A stretch of DNA of 35,710 nt from Oscillospiraceae bacterium (lineage in GTDB: Bacteria > Bacillota > Clostridia > Oscillospirales > Oscillospiraceae): the NCBI GenBank assembly GCA_016286665.1, contig JAEETX010000021.1, positions 1-35,710 on the forward strand, written 5' to 3'. The notes under the pieces are model-generated. The model saw only the letters and a list, made by a program, of their open reading frames with translations. It was not told the origin of the DNA and searched no databases. The translations under genes and the position numbers were made by a program. Positions 15,792 to 25,301 of the stretch are shown here, in pieces. Every line of letters starts with the position of its first letter. The stretch's first letter is position 1.

Positions 15792-17630
15792 TCAGAACGG
15801 CCAGTATCCCCCGAACCAGCGCAGAAGGGCGTTGCCGTAAGCTGCGGTATAGGTAAGGCCGCTGAGGACGGGATAGAACAGGCCGAAAAGGAGGGCGCAG
15901 CCCAGGACCATGGCGATCCCGGTGCGGTCGCGGCGGGTGAGGCTGCGGCGCTGGCAGTCCCGCAGGCAGCGGCCCAGGGCCAGGGCCAGAAAGACCGTGG
16001 CCGGGAAATAGTGATAGATGAAGGCGCAGCGTTCCACCGTGACCCAGGGCAAAAGGCAGCTGAGGTAGCCCGCCAGGATGAACCAGGCCATCCGGTCCCC
16101 CCGGACGCCCTTCACCGCCATGGCGGCCATAGCCCCCAGGCCCGTCCACCAGAACAGGGGATTGCCGCAGGCGCCGATGGCGGCCTTCACCTGATAGGCG
16201 TCGTCGAAATAGTGGAGATAATAGAGGATGGGGCGCACGTCCAGCACCCACATCCACCACCGGGATTCATAGGGATGGGTCGCCTCCAGGCCGCTGTGGT
16301 AGTTATACATATATTTGATGTTGTCCAGGATCAGCTTCAGGTATTCCGCGCTGCGCATGCTGACTCCCTGGGCCCTGGCGTAGGGGGCATAGAAGACATA
16401 GTAGGCCAGCACGGGGAACAGAAGGAAAAACACGCAGCTCCAGGCGATCGTGGGGAGGAAATAGCTCATCAGCTCCTGCCGGAAGCCCCGGCGGCGCAGC
16501 CGCTCTCCCTGCCGGAGCGCCCAGAGCACCGCCAGCCCGCCCCCGGCGAAGATGCCCGTCCACTTGCTCACCGCCCCCAGGGCGAAGCAGGCCCCGCTGA
16601 GGCCCAGGGGCAGCAGGGTGCGCCGGAGGGGCGTGTCCCAGGGCTGGGTATAGTAGAGATAGAAGAAAAAATACATCAGCAGGGTGAAAAAGACGCTGTA
16701 GGTGTCGATGGTGGAGATGCGGGATTGGCTGAAGCGCATGAAATCCAGGGCGTAGACGGCGGTGGCGCACCAGGCCGCCGCGGTGCTGCCCAGCATCAGC
16801 TTCAGGAAGATATACAGGACCGGCAGGAGCAGCACCCCGAACAGCGCCCCGGAAAAGCGCCAGCCGAAGGGGGTCATGCCGAAGATGCGGATGCCCAGGC
16901 CGATGATCTCCTTTCCCAGAGGGGGATGGGTGATCTCATAGACCTTATGGTCCGTCAGATGCTCCCAGGCGGTGCGGGCATGGTAGATCTCATCGAAATA
17001 GCTGCTGTTGCGCCAGCTCTCCTCCTCCGGCACCCGGTCCTGCTCGTCGCCGACAGCCGTGGTCTCGCTCTGGAAAGCCAGCCGCCTGCCCTGTGCATCC
17101 CAAAGGGCCACCTCCCCCAGGGTCGTATCTCCCCGCAGGGCGGTGATGCGGAGGCGCTTCACCCTGCCGAAGGGCTCCTCCGGCTGGAAATAATGCCATT
17201 TCAGCACGTCCACATAGGTCTGCTCCAGGGTGGCGTCGGTCCAGGTTTCCCCGTCGGCGGACCAGCTGAGCCGGTAGCTGCCCACGGTGGCCCCGGAATA
17301 ATAGCCCACGCTTCCCAGCTCCGTCTCCTCCGGGAGGATCAGTTCGGCCTTCTCGCCCGAATTCCGAAAGGTATGCCAGGAGGTGACGCCCTTCGTATCC
17401 CCCAGGTTGAGGAAGGCCAGCACGGCAGCGGCCAGGGTGATGATCAGCAGGGGCGGCAGGTCGGCTTTGGTGACGCAGCCGGGCTTGTGGAAGCGCAGCA
17501 GGGGCTTTTCCAGCCCGGAAGCGTCCCGCTCCGGCTCCAGCCGTTCAGGGTTGGCGTCGAACATGCGCACGGACAGGAAAACCGCCGCCAGCATGGTCAG
17601 CACCATGAAGATGATCGCGCTCAGGTTCAT
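15792..17630 (-). CDS. PMT-family protein O-mannosyltransferase-like membrane glycosyltransferase
   Basis: 612 aa with about 10 hydrophobic segments. It belongs to the GT39/PMT superfamily, which moves a sugar from a polyprenyl-phosphate donor to an acceptor outside the membrane. The catalytic pair D213-E214 (SYFDEIYHARTAWE) and the HPPLGK motif (235-240) in the first external loop are conserved. A discoidin-like beta domain (about 80-190, with SADGETWTDATL and TLGEVALWDAQGR) is inserted between the second membrane segment and the DE loop, a layout known from some Clostridia. Whether the acceptor is protein or glycan is unknown. Its ATG overlaps the upstream methyltransferase stop by 4 nt (ATGA). 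It is the last gene of the add cluster and is followed by repeat C2. Confidence 0.88.
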   Translation of the reverse strand: MNLSAIIFMVLTMLAAVFLSVRMFDANPERLEPERDASGLEKPLLRFHKPGCVTKADLPPLLIITLAAAVLAFLNLGDTKGVTSWHTFRNSGEKAELILPEETELGSVGYYSGATVGSYRLSWSADGETWTDATLEQTYVDVLKWHYFQPEEPFGRVKRLRITALRGDTTLGEVALWDAQGRRLAFQSETTAVGDEQDRVPEEESWRNSSYFDEIYHARTAWEHLTDHKVYEITHPPLGKEIIGLGIRIFGMTPFGWRFSGALFGVLLLPVLYIFLKLMLGSTAAAWCATAVYALDFMRFSQSRISTIDTYSVFFTLLMYFFFYLYYTQPWDTPLRRTLLPLGLSGACFALGAVSKWTGIFAGGGLAVLWALRQGERLRRRGFRQELMSYFLPTIAWSCVFFLLFPVLAYYVFYAPYARAQGVSMRSAEYLKLILDNIKYMYNYHSGLEATHPYESRWWMWVLDVRPILYYLHYFDDAYQVKAAIGACGNPLFWWTGLGAMAAMAVKGVRGDRMAWFILAGYLSCLLPWVTVERCAFIYHYFPATVFLALALGRCLRDCQRRSLTRRDRTGIAMVLGCALLFGLFYPVLSGLTYTAAYGNALLRWFGGYWPF

Positions 17631-18445
17631 TCCCCTAACCTCGCCAGATTCCGAATATAGTCCGGGTCCGTGCCGCAGCAGCCCCCGGCATACTGCACCC
17701 CCAGGCGCAGGATGGGCTCCATGGCCGCGGCAAAGGCGGCGGCGTCCATGGGATAGGCCCCGGTGACCGGGTCCGGCATGCCCGCGTTGGGCTTGACGAT
17801 GAGGGGCAGGGACGTGCTCTCCCGCAGGACCCGCGCCAGGGGCAGGGCTTCCGCGGGGCCCAGGGAACAGTTGAGGCCCACCGCCGCCGCGCCGGCTTCC
17901 TCCAGGCGCCGGGCCATCTCCTCCACGCCGACCCCCGTGAGGGTGCGCCCGCTCTGCTGGAAGGTCATGGTGGCAAAGACCGGTTTATCCGGCAGCACCT
18001 CCCGGGCGGCCTCCAGGGCCAGCAGCAGCTCCGTCAGGTCAAAAAAGGTCTCCAGCACCACCAGGTCGGCGCTCTCTCCGGCGGCGAACACCGCCCGGAA
18101 AGCATCCCCGGCCGAAGCTTCCTCCAGGTCCCCGTAGGGCTCCAGCAGCTGGCCCAGGGGCCCCACGTCCAGGGCCACCCGCGCCCGATCCCCGGCGGCG
18201 GCCCTTGCGTTTGCGAGGGCCGCCCGGATCACGGGGGCCACATCCTCGCCCCTGGCCTTCAGGGGATTGGCCCCGAAGGTGCAGGCATAAACGAGGCGGC
18301 TCCCCGCCTCGATATAATCCCGGTGGATGGCCTGCACCGCTTCCGGCTCCGTCAGGTTCACCCGCTCCGGGAAACGGGGCGTGGGGATGCCCCGCTTCAT
18401 CAGCTCCGTGCCCATGGCGCCATCCAGCAAACATACGTTTTTCAT
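17627..18445 (-). CDS. Homocysteine S-methyltransferase family protein
   Basis: 272 aa, about the size of a single Hcy-binding TIM-barrel domain (MetH N-terminal domain, BhmT/MmuM family). These enzymes transfer a methyl group to the thiol of homocysteine, held by zinc. The three expected zinc cysteines are present: C193 (GLNCS) and C256-C257 (GGCCGT). LLDGAMGTELMKRG at the start and TFGANPLK are typical. The cobalamin- and folate-binding modules of full MetH are absent, so the methyl donor (a corrinoid protein, S-methylmethionine or another compound) cannot be stated. It overlaps addA and the PMT gene by 4 nt each, so it is co-translated with an unrelated repair operon. Confidence 0.9.
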   Translation of the reverse strand: MKNVCLLDGAMGTELMKRGIPTPRFPERVNLTEPEAVQAIHRDYIEAGSRLVYACTFGANPLKARGEDVAPVIRAALANARAAAGDRARVALDVGPLGQLLEPYGDLEEASAGDAFRAVFAAGESADLVVLETFFDLTELLLALEAAREVLPDKPVFATMTFQQSGRTLTGVGVEEMARRLEEAGAAAVGLNCSLGPAEALPLARVLRESTSLPLIVKPNAGMPDPVTGAYPMDAAAFAAAMEPILRLGVQYAGGCCGTDPDYIRNLARLGE

Positions 18446-21400
18446 CCTTCGTCCTCGCTTTTCCGTACTTCGACAGCCTGCCCGGCGGCGAAAAACCAGA
18501 TCATCCGGCGCAGGACCTTCTTTCCCGTGATGCGCTCCAGGGCCCAGGCATAGGCCCGGAGCTGGGGCTTATATTCTTCGGCGCGGGCTTCCATGGTCTC
18601 CGGCGTCACCCGGTCGGTCTTGTAATCCACCAGAAGGATGCCCTCCGGCAGCTCGCTCCAGAGGTCCACCACGCCCTGCAGGAGGGTCTCCCCCTCTCCC
18701 TCGCCCAGAAATTCCCTGACAGGGGCCAGGAGGGAGAACTTGAATTCCCGGTGGATGCTTCCCCTCCGCGCCTCGGCCATGACGCCGCTGACGCAGAAGG
18801 CATGGAGCTTCGCCGGGTCCACCGCCGCGCACTGCTGCTCCGTCAGCAGCCGCTTCCGCCCCAGCTCCGCCAGGGCTTCCGCCGCCCCCGACAAGGTGAC
18901 GCAGCGATCCAGGTCCGCATACTGCATGGCAAGATGCACGGCGCTGCCCCTTTCCGAGGCGTCCAGCGTTTTCTTCTCCCGCAGGACCGGCGGCGGGAAA
19001 TCCTCCGGGGAATAGCGGCGCCGTCGCAGCTGGGAGGCCCCCTCCGCCGCCTCCACGGCAGCGAAGCCGGTGCGCAGGGAGGTGGCGGTGAGCTTGCTGG
19101 GGAGGCGGGTGTCCGCGCTCCGGCCATACTTCCAGTCCAGCCTTAAGCGCACCAGGGCGGGATCGACGCGCTCCTCGGGTTTCTCCTCCGACGCCTCCCG
19201 GGCTGCGGCGCTCTCCCCCGCGGGGGGGCTGCGCCAGGCCCAGTCCCCCTGACCACCCAGGGCCAGGGAGGCCATGAGAAGCCAGCTGCCGGGGCTGGAG
19301 GCCTTTTCCAGCACTTCCGGTGGCAGGGGAAGACCGGCGCCGGAGGCATGCTTCGAAGCGGCCTTTTCCCGGTCCTTCACCCGGCAGAAGAGGGCAAGGT
19401 GCTGCTTTGCCCTGGTCATGGCCACATAGAGGATCCGCAGCTCCTCGCTGAGGCTTTCGGCGCGGAGCTGCTCCGCGATGGCCATGCGGGGCAGGGTGGT
19501 GTAGGTGATGCCGCGGTCCCGGTCGGTCCGCTTCACCCCCACCCCCAGGTCGGGGTGCACCAGCAGGCTCTTGGTCAAATCCCGCAGGTTGAAGCGGCGC
19601 ATCAGGTCCGCCAGGATCACCACCGGGTATTCCAGGCCCTTTGAAGCGTGGATAGTGGTGACGACGACGCCCTCGCCCCCGCCGGGCAGGGCGGTCAGGG
19701 CCGCTTTCCCCGGCTCTCTGGCCTCCCGCAGACAGCCGAGGAAGCTGCCCAGGTCCGGCCGTCCGCCCTCGGCGAAATCGTGGGCGGCGGCGATGAGGGC
19801 GTCCAGATTGGCGGCGCTGCCCTTTTCCCTCGCCTCCGCCAGGGCCCGCAGGCCCGTTTCCGCGCAGAGCTCGCAGAGAAGCTCCTCCGCGGGGACAAGG
19901 GCGCTTCGCTCCCGCCAGCGCTCCAGCGTCGAAAGCATGCTTCGGCAGTCCGCTTCCTCCGCCGCGGCTGCAGCGGTCAGGGCGTCGAAATAGGGTCCCT
20001 TTCGGCGATGGCAGCGGATTTCCGCCAGCCGGTCCTCCGTGAAGCGGAATACCGGGCTGCGCAGGGCCGCCAGCAGGGGGATATCCTGCCGGGGATTGTC
20101 GATGATCTCCAGGAGGCTCAGGGCCCAGCGCACCTCGGGTCTCGCCTCCAGATCGTCGGTGGATTTGAGGCAGACGGCGGGGATGCCAAGGCGCTTGAGC
20201 GCTTCCGCATAGGCCCCGTCCCGGCCCTTGGCCGAGCGGAGCAGGACGGCCACGTCCCCGGGCCTCAGGAGCCGGGAAGCTTCCCCTTCCGGCACGGTCA
20301 CGCCGCTCTGCAGGAGGTGGGAAATGTAGCCGGCAACGGCTTCCTCCTCCGTATCCGGCCCCTCTGTCTCGTCCGTGACGAACAGCCGGAAGGCCTCCGG
20401 CGTGTCCGGTGCGCCGGAGCCGGGCTTCAGGGCTTCCGCTTCGCCGTAATGCAGCTCTCCCAGCTCCTGGGACATGACGGCGGAGAAGAATTCATTCACC
20501 GGCCGCAGGATATGGGCGTCGGAGCGGAAATTCTCCGGCAGCAGGATGCGCTTTCCCTGGCCGGGAGCCGGGTTGGCGGCATAGCTGTCGTACTTCTGCA
20601 GGAACAGGCGGGGGTCCGCCAGGCGGAAGCGGTAGATGGACTGCTTCACGTCCCCCACCATGGTGACGTTTTCGCCCCCGGCGCTGACGGCGAAGAAGAT
20701 GCGGTCCTGCACCCGGTTCACATCCTGATATTCATCCACCAGTATCTCATCGAAGCGGCGGCTCAGCTCTCTCCCCAGGAGGGAGGGGGTCTTCCGGTCC
20801 TCCTCCGTCAGCAGCTGCAGGGCCAGATGCTCCAGGTCGGAAAAGTCCAGCAGCCCCCGCCGCCGCTTTTCCGCGGCGTAAGCCCGGGAAAAATCCCGCA
20901 CCAGGGCCAGCAGTTGACCCGTCACGGGGCTGACGGCCGCCATATCCTCGGCGTGGGCAGCGCTGTCCTCCGCAAAAAACGATTCCAGGCGCTCCACGGT
21001 ATCCTTGCAGGCCTCGCGGACGGCCTTTGCGCGCGCCGCCGCGGGATTATCCCCGATGCCCCGGTAGCCCCGCAGCGCCGGGAAGCGGACGCCCTCGAAG
21101 GCCGCGGCGGCATCCCAGCCCGCCTCCAGGGCCAGGGCGAATTCTCCCAGGTCCTCCAGGGTGGTCCGCAGGGAGGGCCCGTAGCCCGCCTCCACCCTGG
21201 GCTCGGCGCGAAGTTCTTCCAAAAGGGCTTCCAGCTGCCCCTGCCAGAAGCGGGTCTGCCGCTTTGACCGCTCCAGCAGGGTCCTGCCCCACAGGGTCTC
21301 CCCCGCGTCGGCAAAGGACACGGTACTCTCCGCCTGTCCGGCAAGCCAGGCGTCGGGGTCCGGGTGGCTCAAAACGGCGTCGTAGGTTTCCAGCGCCACG

Positions 21401-21909
21401 TCGGAGAGGGCCTGGTCGCTCTCGCCGCTGCTGAGGGCGTCCACCAGAGCCTGAAAGCCGGGGGTGAGGCTCTCATAGCGTTCCGCCAGGAGTTCCTGCA
21501 GGGTCTCCTTGCGCAGCACGCGCTCCTCCGCCCCCTCCAGGAGGCGGAAATCCGGGCGGATGTCCGCCAGGTGGGCGTTTTCCCGCAGAACGGCAGAGCA
21601 GAAGGAATGGATGGTGCCGATCCGGGCCTGGGGCAGCAGCAGGAGCTGCCGCTGCAGGTGGGGACTGCCGCCGGCGCGCAGCCGGTCCCGCAGGGCGCTG
21701 AGGATGCGGGAGCGGAGCTCGGAGGCGGCGGCGCGGGTGTAGGTGATGATGAGAAAGCGGTCGATGTTCCCGCCCCGGGCGATGCGCGCCAGCAGCCGCT
21801 CCACCAGCACCCGCGTTTTGCCGCTGCCCGCTCCGGCGGAGATGAGCAGCGCGCCGCCGTGGTGCTCCACGGCTGCGGCCTGGGCTTCCGTCAGATGGAA
21901 TTCAGCCAT
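18442..21909 (-). CDS. addA: ATP-dependent helicase/nuclease subunit A (AddA)
   Basis: 1,155 aa. AddA is the UvrD-like motor and nuclease subunit of AddAB, which resects double-strand breaks in Firmicutes. Walker A SAGAGSGKT is at 24-32 (K31). The Walker B region has LVDEYQDVNRVQ. The helicase motif VGDVKQSIYRFR and VVTTIHASKGLEYPVV follow. The C-terminal RecB-type nuclease domain has GVVDLW (D1082) and VDYKTDR (D1095, K1097), so nuclease activity should be intact. The start overlaps the addB stop by 8 nt. The length is normal for the family. Confidence 0.96.
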   Translation of the reverse strand: MAEFHLTEAQAAAVEHHGGALLISAGAGSGKTRVLVERLLARIARGGNIDRFLIITYTRAAASELRSRILSALRDRLRAGGSPHLQRQLLLLPQARIGTIHSFCSAVLRENAHLADIRPDFRLLEGAEERVLRKETLQELLAERYESLTPGFQALVDALSSGESDQALSDVALETYDAVLSHPDPDAWLAGQAESTVSFADAGETLWGRTLLERSKRQTRFWQGQLEALLEELRAEPRVEAGYGPSLRTTLEDLGEFALALEAGWDAAAAFEGVRFPALRGYRGIGDNPAAARAKAVREACKDTVERLESFFAEDSAAHAEDMAAVSPVTGQLLALVRDFSRAYAAEKRRRGLLDFSDLEHLALQLLTEEDRKTPSLLGRELSRRFDEILVDEYQDVNRVQDRIFFAVSAGGENVTMVGDVKQSIYRFRLADPRLFLQKYDSYAANPAPGQGKRILLPENFRSDAHILRPVNEFFSAVMSQELGELHYGEAEALKPGSGAPDTPEAFRLFVTDETEGPDTEEEAVAGYISHLLQSGVTVPEGEASRLLRPGDVAVLLRSAKGRDGAYAEALKRLGIPAVCLKSTDDLEARPEVRWALSLLEIIDNPRQDIPLLAALRSPVFRFTEDRLAEIRCHRRKGPYFDALTAAAAAEEADCRSMLSTLERWRERSALVPAEELLCELCAETGLRALAEAREKGSAANLDALIAAAHDFAEGGRPDLGSFLGCLREAREPGKAALTALPGGGEGVVVTTIHASKGLEYPVVILADLMRRFNLRDLTKSLLVHPDLGVGVKRTDRDRGITYTTLPRMAIAEQLRAESLSEELRILYVAMTRAKQHLALFCRVKDREKAASKHASGAGLPLPPEVLEKASSPGSWLLMASLALGGQGDWAWRSPPAGESAAAREASEEKPEERVDPALVRLRLDWKYGRSADTRLPSKLTATSLRTGFAAVEAAEGASQLRRRRYSPEDFPPPVLREKKTLDASERGSAVHLAMQYADLDRCVTLSGAAEALAELGRKRLLTEQQCAAVDPAKLHAFCVSGVMAEARRGSIHREFKFSLLAPVREFLGEGEGETLLQGVVDLWSELPEGILLVDYKTDRVTPETMEARAEEYKPQLRAYAWALERITGKKVLRRMIWFFAAGQAVEVRKSEDEG

Positions 21910-24900
21910 GCTGCGCCTCTCTTTCCGCCAGCTCCCAGAATTCCCCGTCCGTCAGCTTTTTCACCAGCCGCTTTTCCTGCCGCTGGGGATCAAAGCCGCA
22001 GACCCGGCCGTATTCACAGTAGCGGCAGGGGTCCTCGGCGGGGGTGTGGGCCAGAGGGCTGGGCTCCGCTTTCCCGGCGCGCAGCTCCTGACCCATGCGC
22101 AGCAGCAGGCTGCGCACGAACGCCTCCAGCCGGTCCATCTGCTTTCCGTCCGCCACGCCCTTCACGGGAACGCCGTCCTTGAAGGTGACGGGGAGATATC
22201 TCGGCGGCTCCGAGCGGTCCCTGGCCCGGAGCATGGGGAGATCATCCAGCAGGAGGCCGCTGATCTTCAGCTCGTCGGCCCTGGCCTTGCGGATCTCCTC
22301 CTCCGTGCTGCTGCGGGGGAGGGGAACCGCCTTGTCCCTGGCGGGAAGATAGAGCACGCCGCCGGGAACGATCTGCTTTCCGTAGCGCTGCGTCCCCTCC
22401 GCTTTCAGGAGGAAAAGATAGATGAGCATCTGGATGGTCTGGCCCTCGCAAACATCCGACAGGCGGAATTCCTTGGGGCCGGACTTGTAGTCCGCCACGC
22501 AGAGATAGAGCTTGTCGCCCTCGCTCCAGCCGTCCACCCGGTCCACCTTGCCCTCCACCAGGATGCCCCCCAGATCCAGGGGGGGCAGCTCCCCGCCCCG
22601 GTCGGAGATATCCAGCTCGAAATCCAGGGGGATAAAGTCCCCCGCCGCCAGCTGCTCGGCCATTTCCAGCACGATGTTCTCCGCCGTGTCGCAAAGGCGG
22701 CGGAAAAGATAGAGGAAGCGCTTGTCCCGGAGCTGGGCGGGCCTGAAGCTTTCTTCGGCGTAGGCTTCGGCGTATTTCCTCGTGAGGCCGCGCAGCATTT
22801 CCCCTGTGACGGCGGCGAAGCCGCCCCCGGAGCGCACCTCCCGGCAGACGTTCTCCAGCAGATAGTGGAAAAAGCTGCCCCGCTGGGGAGCGGCAAACTG
22901 CGCCGCCTTGCGCTCCCTGAGGCGCAGGCCGTATTCCAGGAAATAGCGGTAGGAGCACTGATAATAACGCTCCGCGCGGGAGGGGGTCAGGCGCAGGACA
23001 GACCCGTAGAGCTTCCGCACCGTGGCGCTTTCCAGGGGCGCGTGGGTCTGCGCGGCGGCGGCGCGCGCCTCCTCCAGCTTCTCCGGGGGCAGGCAGGCGC
23101 GCGCGGCCTCCGCCCAGGGTCCCTGCCCCAGAGCCAGGGACAGCGCGCTCAGGGGCGAAGCGGCCAGGTGCCGCCCCTTCAGCGTTTCCTCCGTGGTCAG
23201 GGGCGCGCCCAGCAGGGTCATGGCCCGCTCTGCCAGCACGCTGGGACGGACGCCCTCTCCCCCGCTCCAGCTCACCAGCAGCCGCTCTCTGGGGGCGGCC
23301 GTCAGCAGATACAGCTCCAGCAGGGGCCGGGTCAGCTCCTCGTCCGAATCCCGGTCCAGGCGGATGCCCAGGCTCGTCAGGGTCCGCTTTTCCTCCGGGG
23401 AAAAGAGGCCGGGGCTCATCGTCTGGCCGGGCAGATGCTCGTCGTCCGCCCCCAGCACCAGCAGCACCCGGGGCTGGCGGAAGCGCAGCCGCTGGGGGCT
23501 GCCCAGGCTCACGCAGTCCAGGGCGGCGGGGATGGAGCCCACCTCCCGCTCCCGGAACAGCAGCTCCAGCAGCCGGGTGAATTCCTCGCCGCTGAGACGC
23601 ACGTTCCCCAGGAGGTCGTTCATCTCCTCCAGGCATTCCGTCAGGGCGCTCCAAAGGCGCACGCAGGCAGCGGCGCCGGCGGCGTCGCCCTTTTCCTCCA
23701 GTCCGGCGGCCCGCAGCCGCAGCGCCTCCCCCACGCCGGTCTCCGCCAGGAAATCCCCCAGAGCGGCAAGCAGGGCGGAAGCCGGCGCGCTCTCCCGCAG
23801 AGCGTCGGCCAGGCGGCCGAAGGGGGCCGCCGCCCGGTCCCGGATGTCGCTGAGGCGTCTTAGGGTCTCCCCGTCGGAATCGGCGGCGTCCCCATAGCCC
23901 TCCGGGCTCAGGTCCCAGGGCTCCGTCTGCCGCCAGCTGCCCTCCCCCCGTAGGTTCCAGGTGAGGGCATAATTTTCCAGCTCGTCCGTCTCCCCGGCGC
24001 TCAGGGGGCCGAAGCCGGTCCTGAGGCAGCGGATCAGGTTCCCGGCCCGCCAGCCCTCCGTCACGGTGCGCAGGGCTTCCAGCACATAGACGGCCGGGCC
24101 GCTGGGGGCGAAGGGCTCGGCCTCCTCCACATAGATGGGCAGCCCATAGGCCCGGAATACGGCGGCCAGCACGCTCCGGCGGCTTTCGAAGCCGGGGACC
24201 GCCACGGCGAAATCCGAATAGCGGAGGCTCTCGTCCTCCATCATCAATTCCCGGATGCGGGCGGCGGCCCAGCGGCACTCCCCGCTGAAGGAATCCATGC
24301 GGCAGACCTCCGCGCCGCCGCCCTCGCCGGCAAAAGGCGGGGCGTCATACCGGTCCAGGTTTTCCGCCAGATAACGGATGGCGTCCGGCTCCGGGGCGGG
24401 CAGGCGCTCCACCTGCAGCTCCGTTCCCAGGCGGCGGGCCATCTCCGCAAGGCTGCGGAAGGCGCCCTCCGGCACGGCGAAGCGCGCCTCCTCTCCCTCT
24501 CCCAGGGTCAGGGCCACGGTGAGGTCCGTGCCACGGCGGAGGATGCCCTCCAGCACCGCCAGCTCGCGGGCGGTGAAATCGGTGAACCCGTCGGCCCAGA
24601 CGCCGCCGGACCCCACGCTGCAGGCGGTGATCCCGTCCGCCAGCCTGCCCGCGGCATCCCGGCAGTCCCCCAGCTGGCGGATCTGCACCGCCTCCCAGGC
24701 TTCCATCACCAGGGCCATGTCCTCCAGCTTCTCCCCGATGGTGCCGGCGGCCTTGGCCGCCGCGGCGCGGAGGTCGTCGGGGGTGGTCATGGCGCTCTGC
24801 AGTTCCTCCGCCGTGGCCATCAGGCGGCGCAGGAAATCCGCCCGGCGGTTCCGTTCCCCGAAGCGGCGGAGCTTGGGTCCCACCTCCTCCAGGGCAAGGG

Positions 24901-25177
24901 CCATGAGCAGCAGCCTTCCGCCCCTGTCCGGCAGGGGGTCCGCCAGGCCGCCCAGCTCCACGGCGGCACGGCTGTACATCCGGGTGAAGCTGAGCACCTC
25001 GCCGCAGAGGCTCAGCCGGGGGCCGCAGACGGCGGCCAGCCGCCGCTCCGCCCGATGGGACTGCTGCTCCGGTGTCAGCAGCACCATGCCGGCAGTATCC
25101 GCCATCCGGTCCCGAATCTCCTCGCAGACGCGCTTCGTCTTCCCGCTGCCCGCGGCGCCCAGCACCAGCTTCAGCAT
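21902..25177 (-). CDS. addB: ATP-dependent helicase/nuclease subunit B (AddB)
   Basis: 1,091 aa from ATG 25177, with a GGGGGG run upstream. The frame is open to an ATG at 25228, but the family begins at the P-loop strand MLKLVLGAAGSGKT, so the internal start fits better. AddB is the inactive-helicase and nuclease partner of AddA that recognises regulatory DNA sites. The P-loop is at 7-14, and the C-terminal nuclease domain carries VEGKVDRVDG and VADYKSG. Four cysteines suited to the AddB iron-sulfur staple are visible: C741 (YYQCSYRY) and C1051, C1054 and C1060 (DPCRYCEYGRVC). It leads the four-gene cluster addB-addA-Hcy methyltransferase-PMT. Confidence 0.95.
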   Translation of the reverse strand: MLKLVLGAAGSGKTKRVCEEIRDRMADTAGMVLLTPEQQSHRAERRLAAVCGPRLSLCGEVLSFTRMYSRAAVELGGLADPLPDRGGRLLLMALALEEVGPKLRRFGERNRRADFLRRLMATAEELQSAMTTPDDLRAAAAKAAGTIGEKLEDMALVMEAWEAVQIRQLGDCRDAAGRLADGITACSVGSGGVWADGFTDFTARELAVLEGILRRGTDLTVALTLGEGEEARFAVPEGAFRSLAEMARRLGTELQVERLPAPEPDAIRYLAENLDRYDAPPFAGEGGGAEVCRMDSFSGECRWAAARIRELMMEDESLRYSDFAVAVPGFESRRSVLAAVFRAYGLPIYVEEAEPFAPSGPAVYVLEALRTVTEGWRAGNLIRCLRTGFGPLSAGETDELENYALTWNLRGEGSWRQTEPWDLSPEGYGDAADSDGETLRRLSDIRDRAAAPFGRLADALRESAPASALLAALGDFLAETGVGEALRLRAAGLEEKGDAAGAAACVRLWSALTECLEEMNDLLGNVRLSGEEFTRLLELLFREREVGSIPAALDCVSLGSPQRLRFRQPRVLLVLGADDEHLPGQTMSPGLFSPEEKRTLTSLGIRLDRDSDEELTRPLLELYLLTAAPRERLLVSWSGGEGVRPSVLAERAMTLLGAPLTTEETLKGRHLAASPLSALSLALGQGPWAEAARACLPPEKLEEARAAAAQTHAPLESATVRKLYGSVLRLTPSRAERYYQCSYRYFLEYGLRLRERKAAQFAAPQRGSFFHYLLENVCREVRSGGGFAAVTGEMLRGLTRKYAEAYAEESFRPAQLRDKRFLYLFRRLCDTAENIVLEMAEQLAAGDFIPLDFELDISDRGGELPPLDLGGILVEGKVDRVDGWSEGDKLYLCVADYKSGPKEFRLSDVCEGQTIQMLIYLFLLKAEGTQRYGKQIVPGGVLYLPARDKAVPLPRSSTEEEIRKARADELKISGLLLDDLPMLRARDRSEPPRYLPVTFKDGVPVKGVADGKQMDRLEAFVRSLLLRMGQELRAGKAEPSPLAHTPAEDPCRYCEYGRVCGFDPQRQEKRLVKKLTDGEFWELAEREAQHG

Positions 25178-25242
25178 CCCATCGTCCCCCCTTTCTCTCA
25201 TATCCCGATGATTTTTATATGATATCACAGAAACGGCCGGTT

Positions 25243-25283
25243 AAAAAGGGTCAGGGGAAGATTTCCCCGGAAATCTTCCCCTG
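25243..25283 (-). terminator. Rho-independent terminator after the ROK kinase
   Basis: A perfect 14-bp stem (25252-25265 with 25270-25283, CCCG loop) lies 18 nt after the ROK stop at 25302. On the minus strand ACCC and five U follow. On the + strand the same stem is followed by GTTTTTCTTTT, so it can act in both directions. It separates the moxR cluster from the addBA cluster. Confidence 0.88.
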
Positions 25284-25301
25284 GTTTTTCTTTTCCATAT
25301 C

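Noticed and set aside
15792..17630. rpiB plus ROK kinase as an allose operon
   Set aside because: The two genes are 10 kb apart in different transcription units, separated by the addBA cluster.
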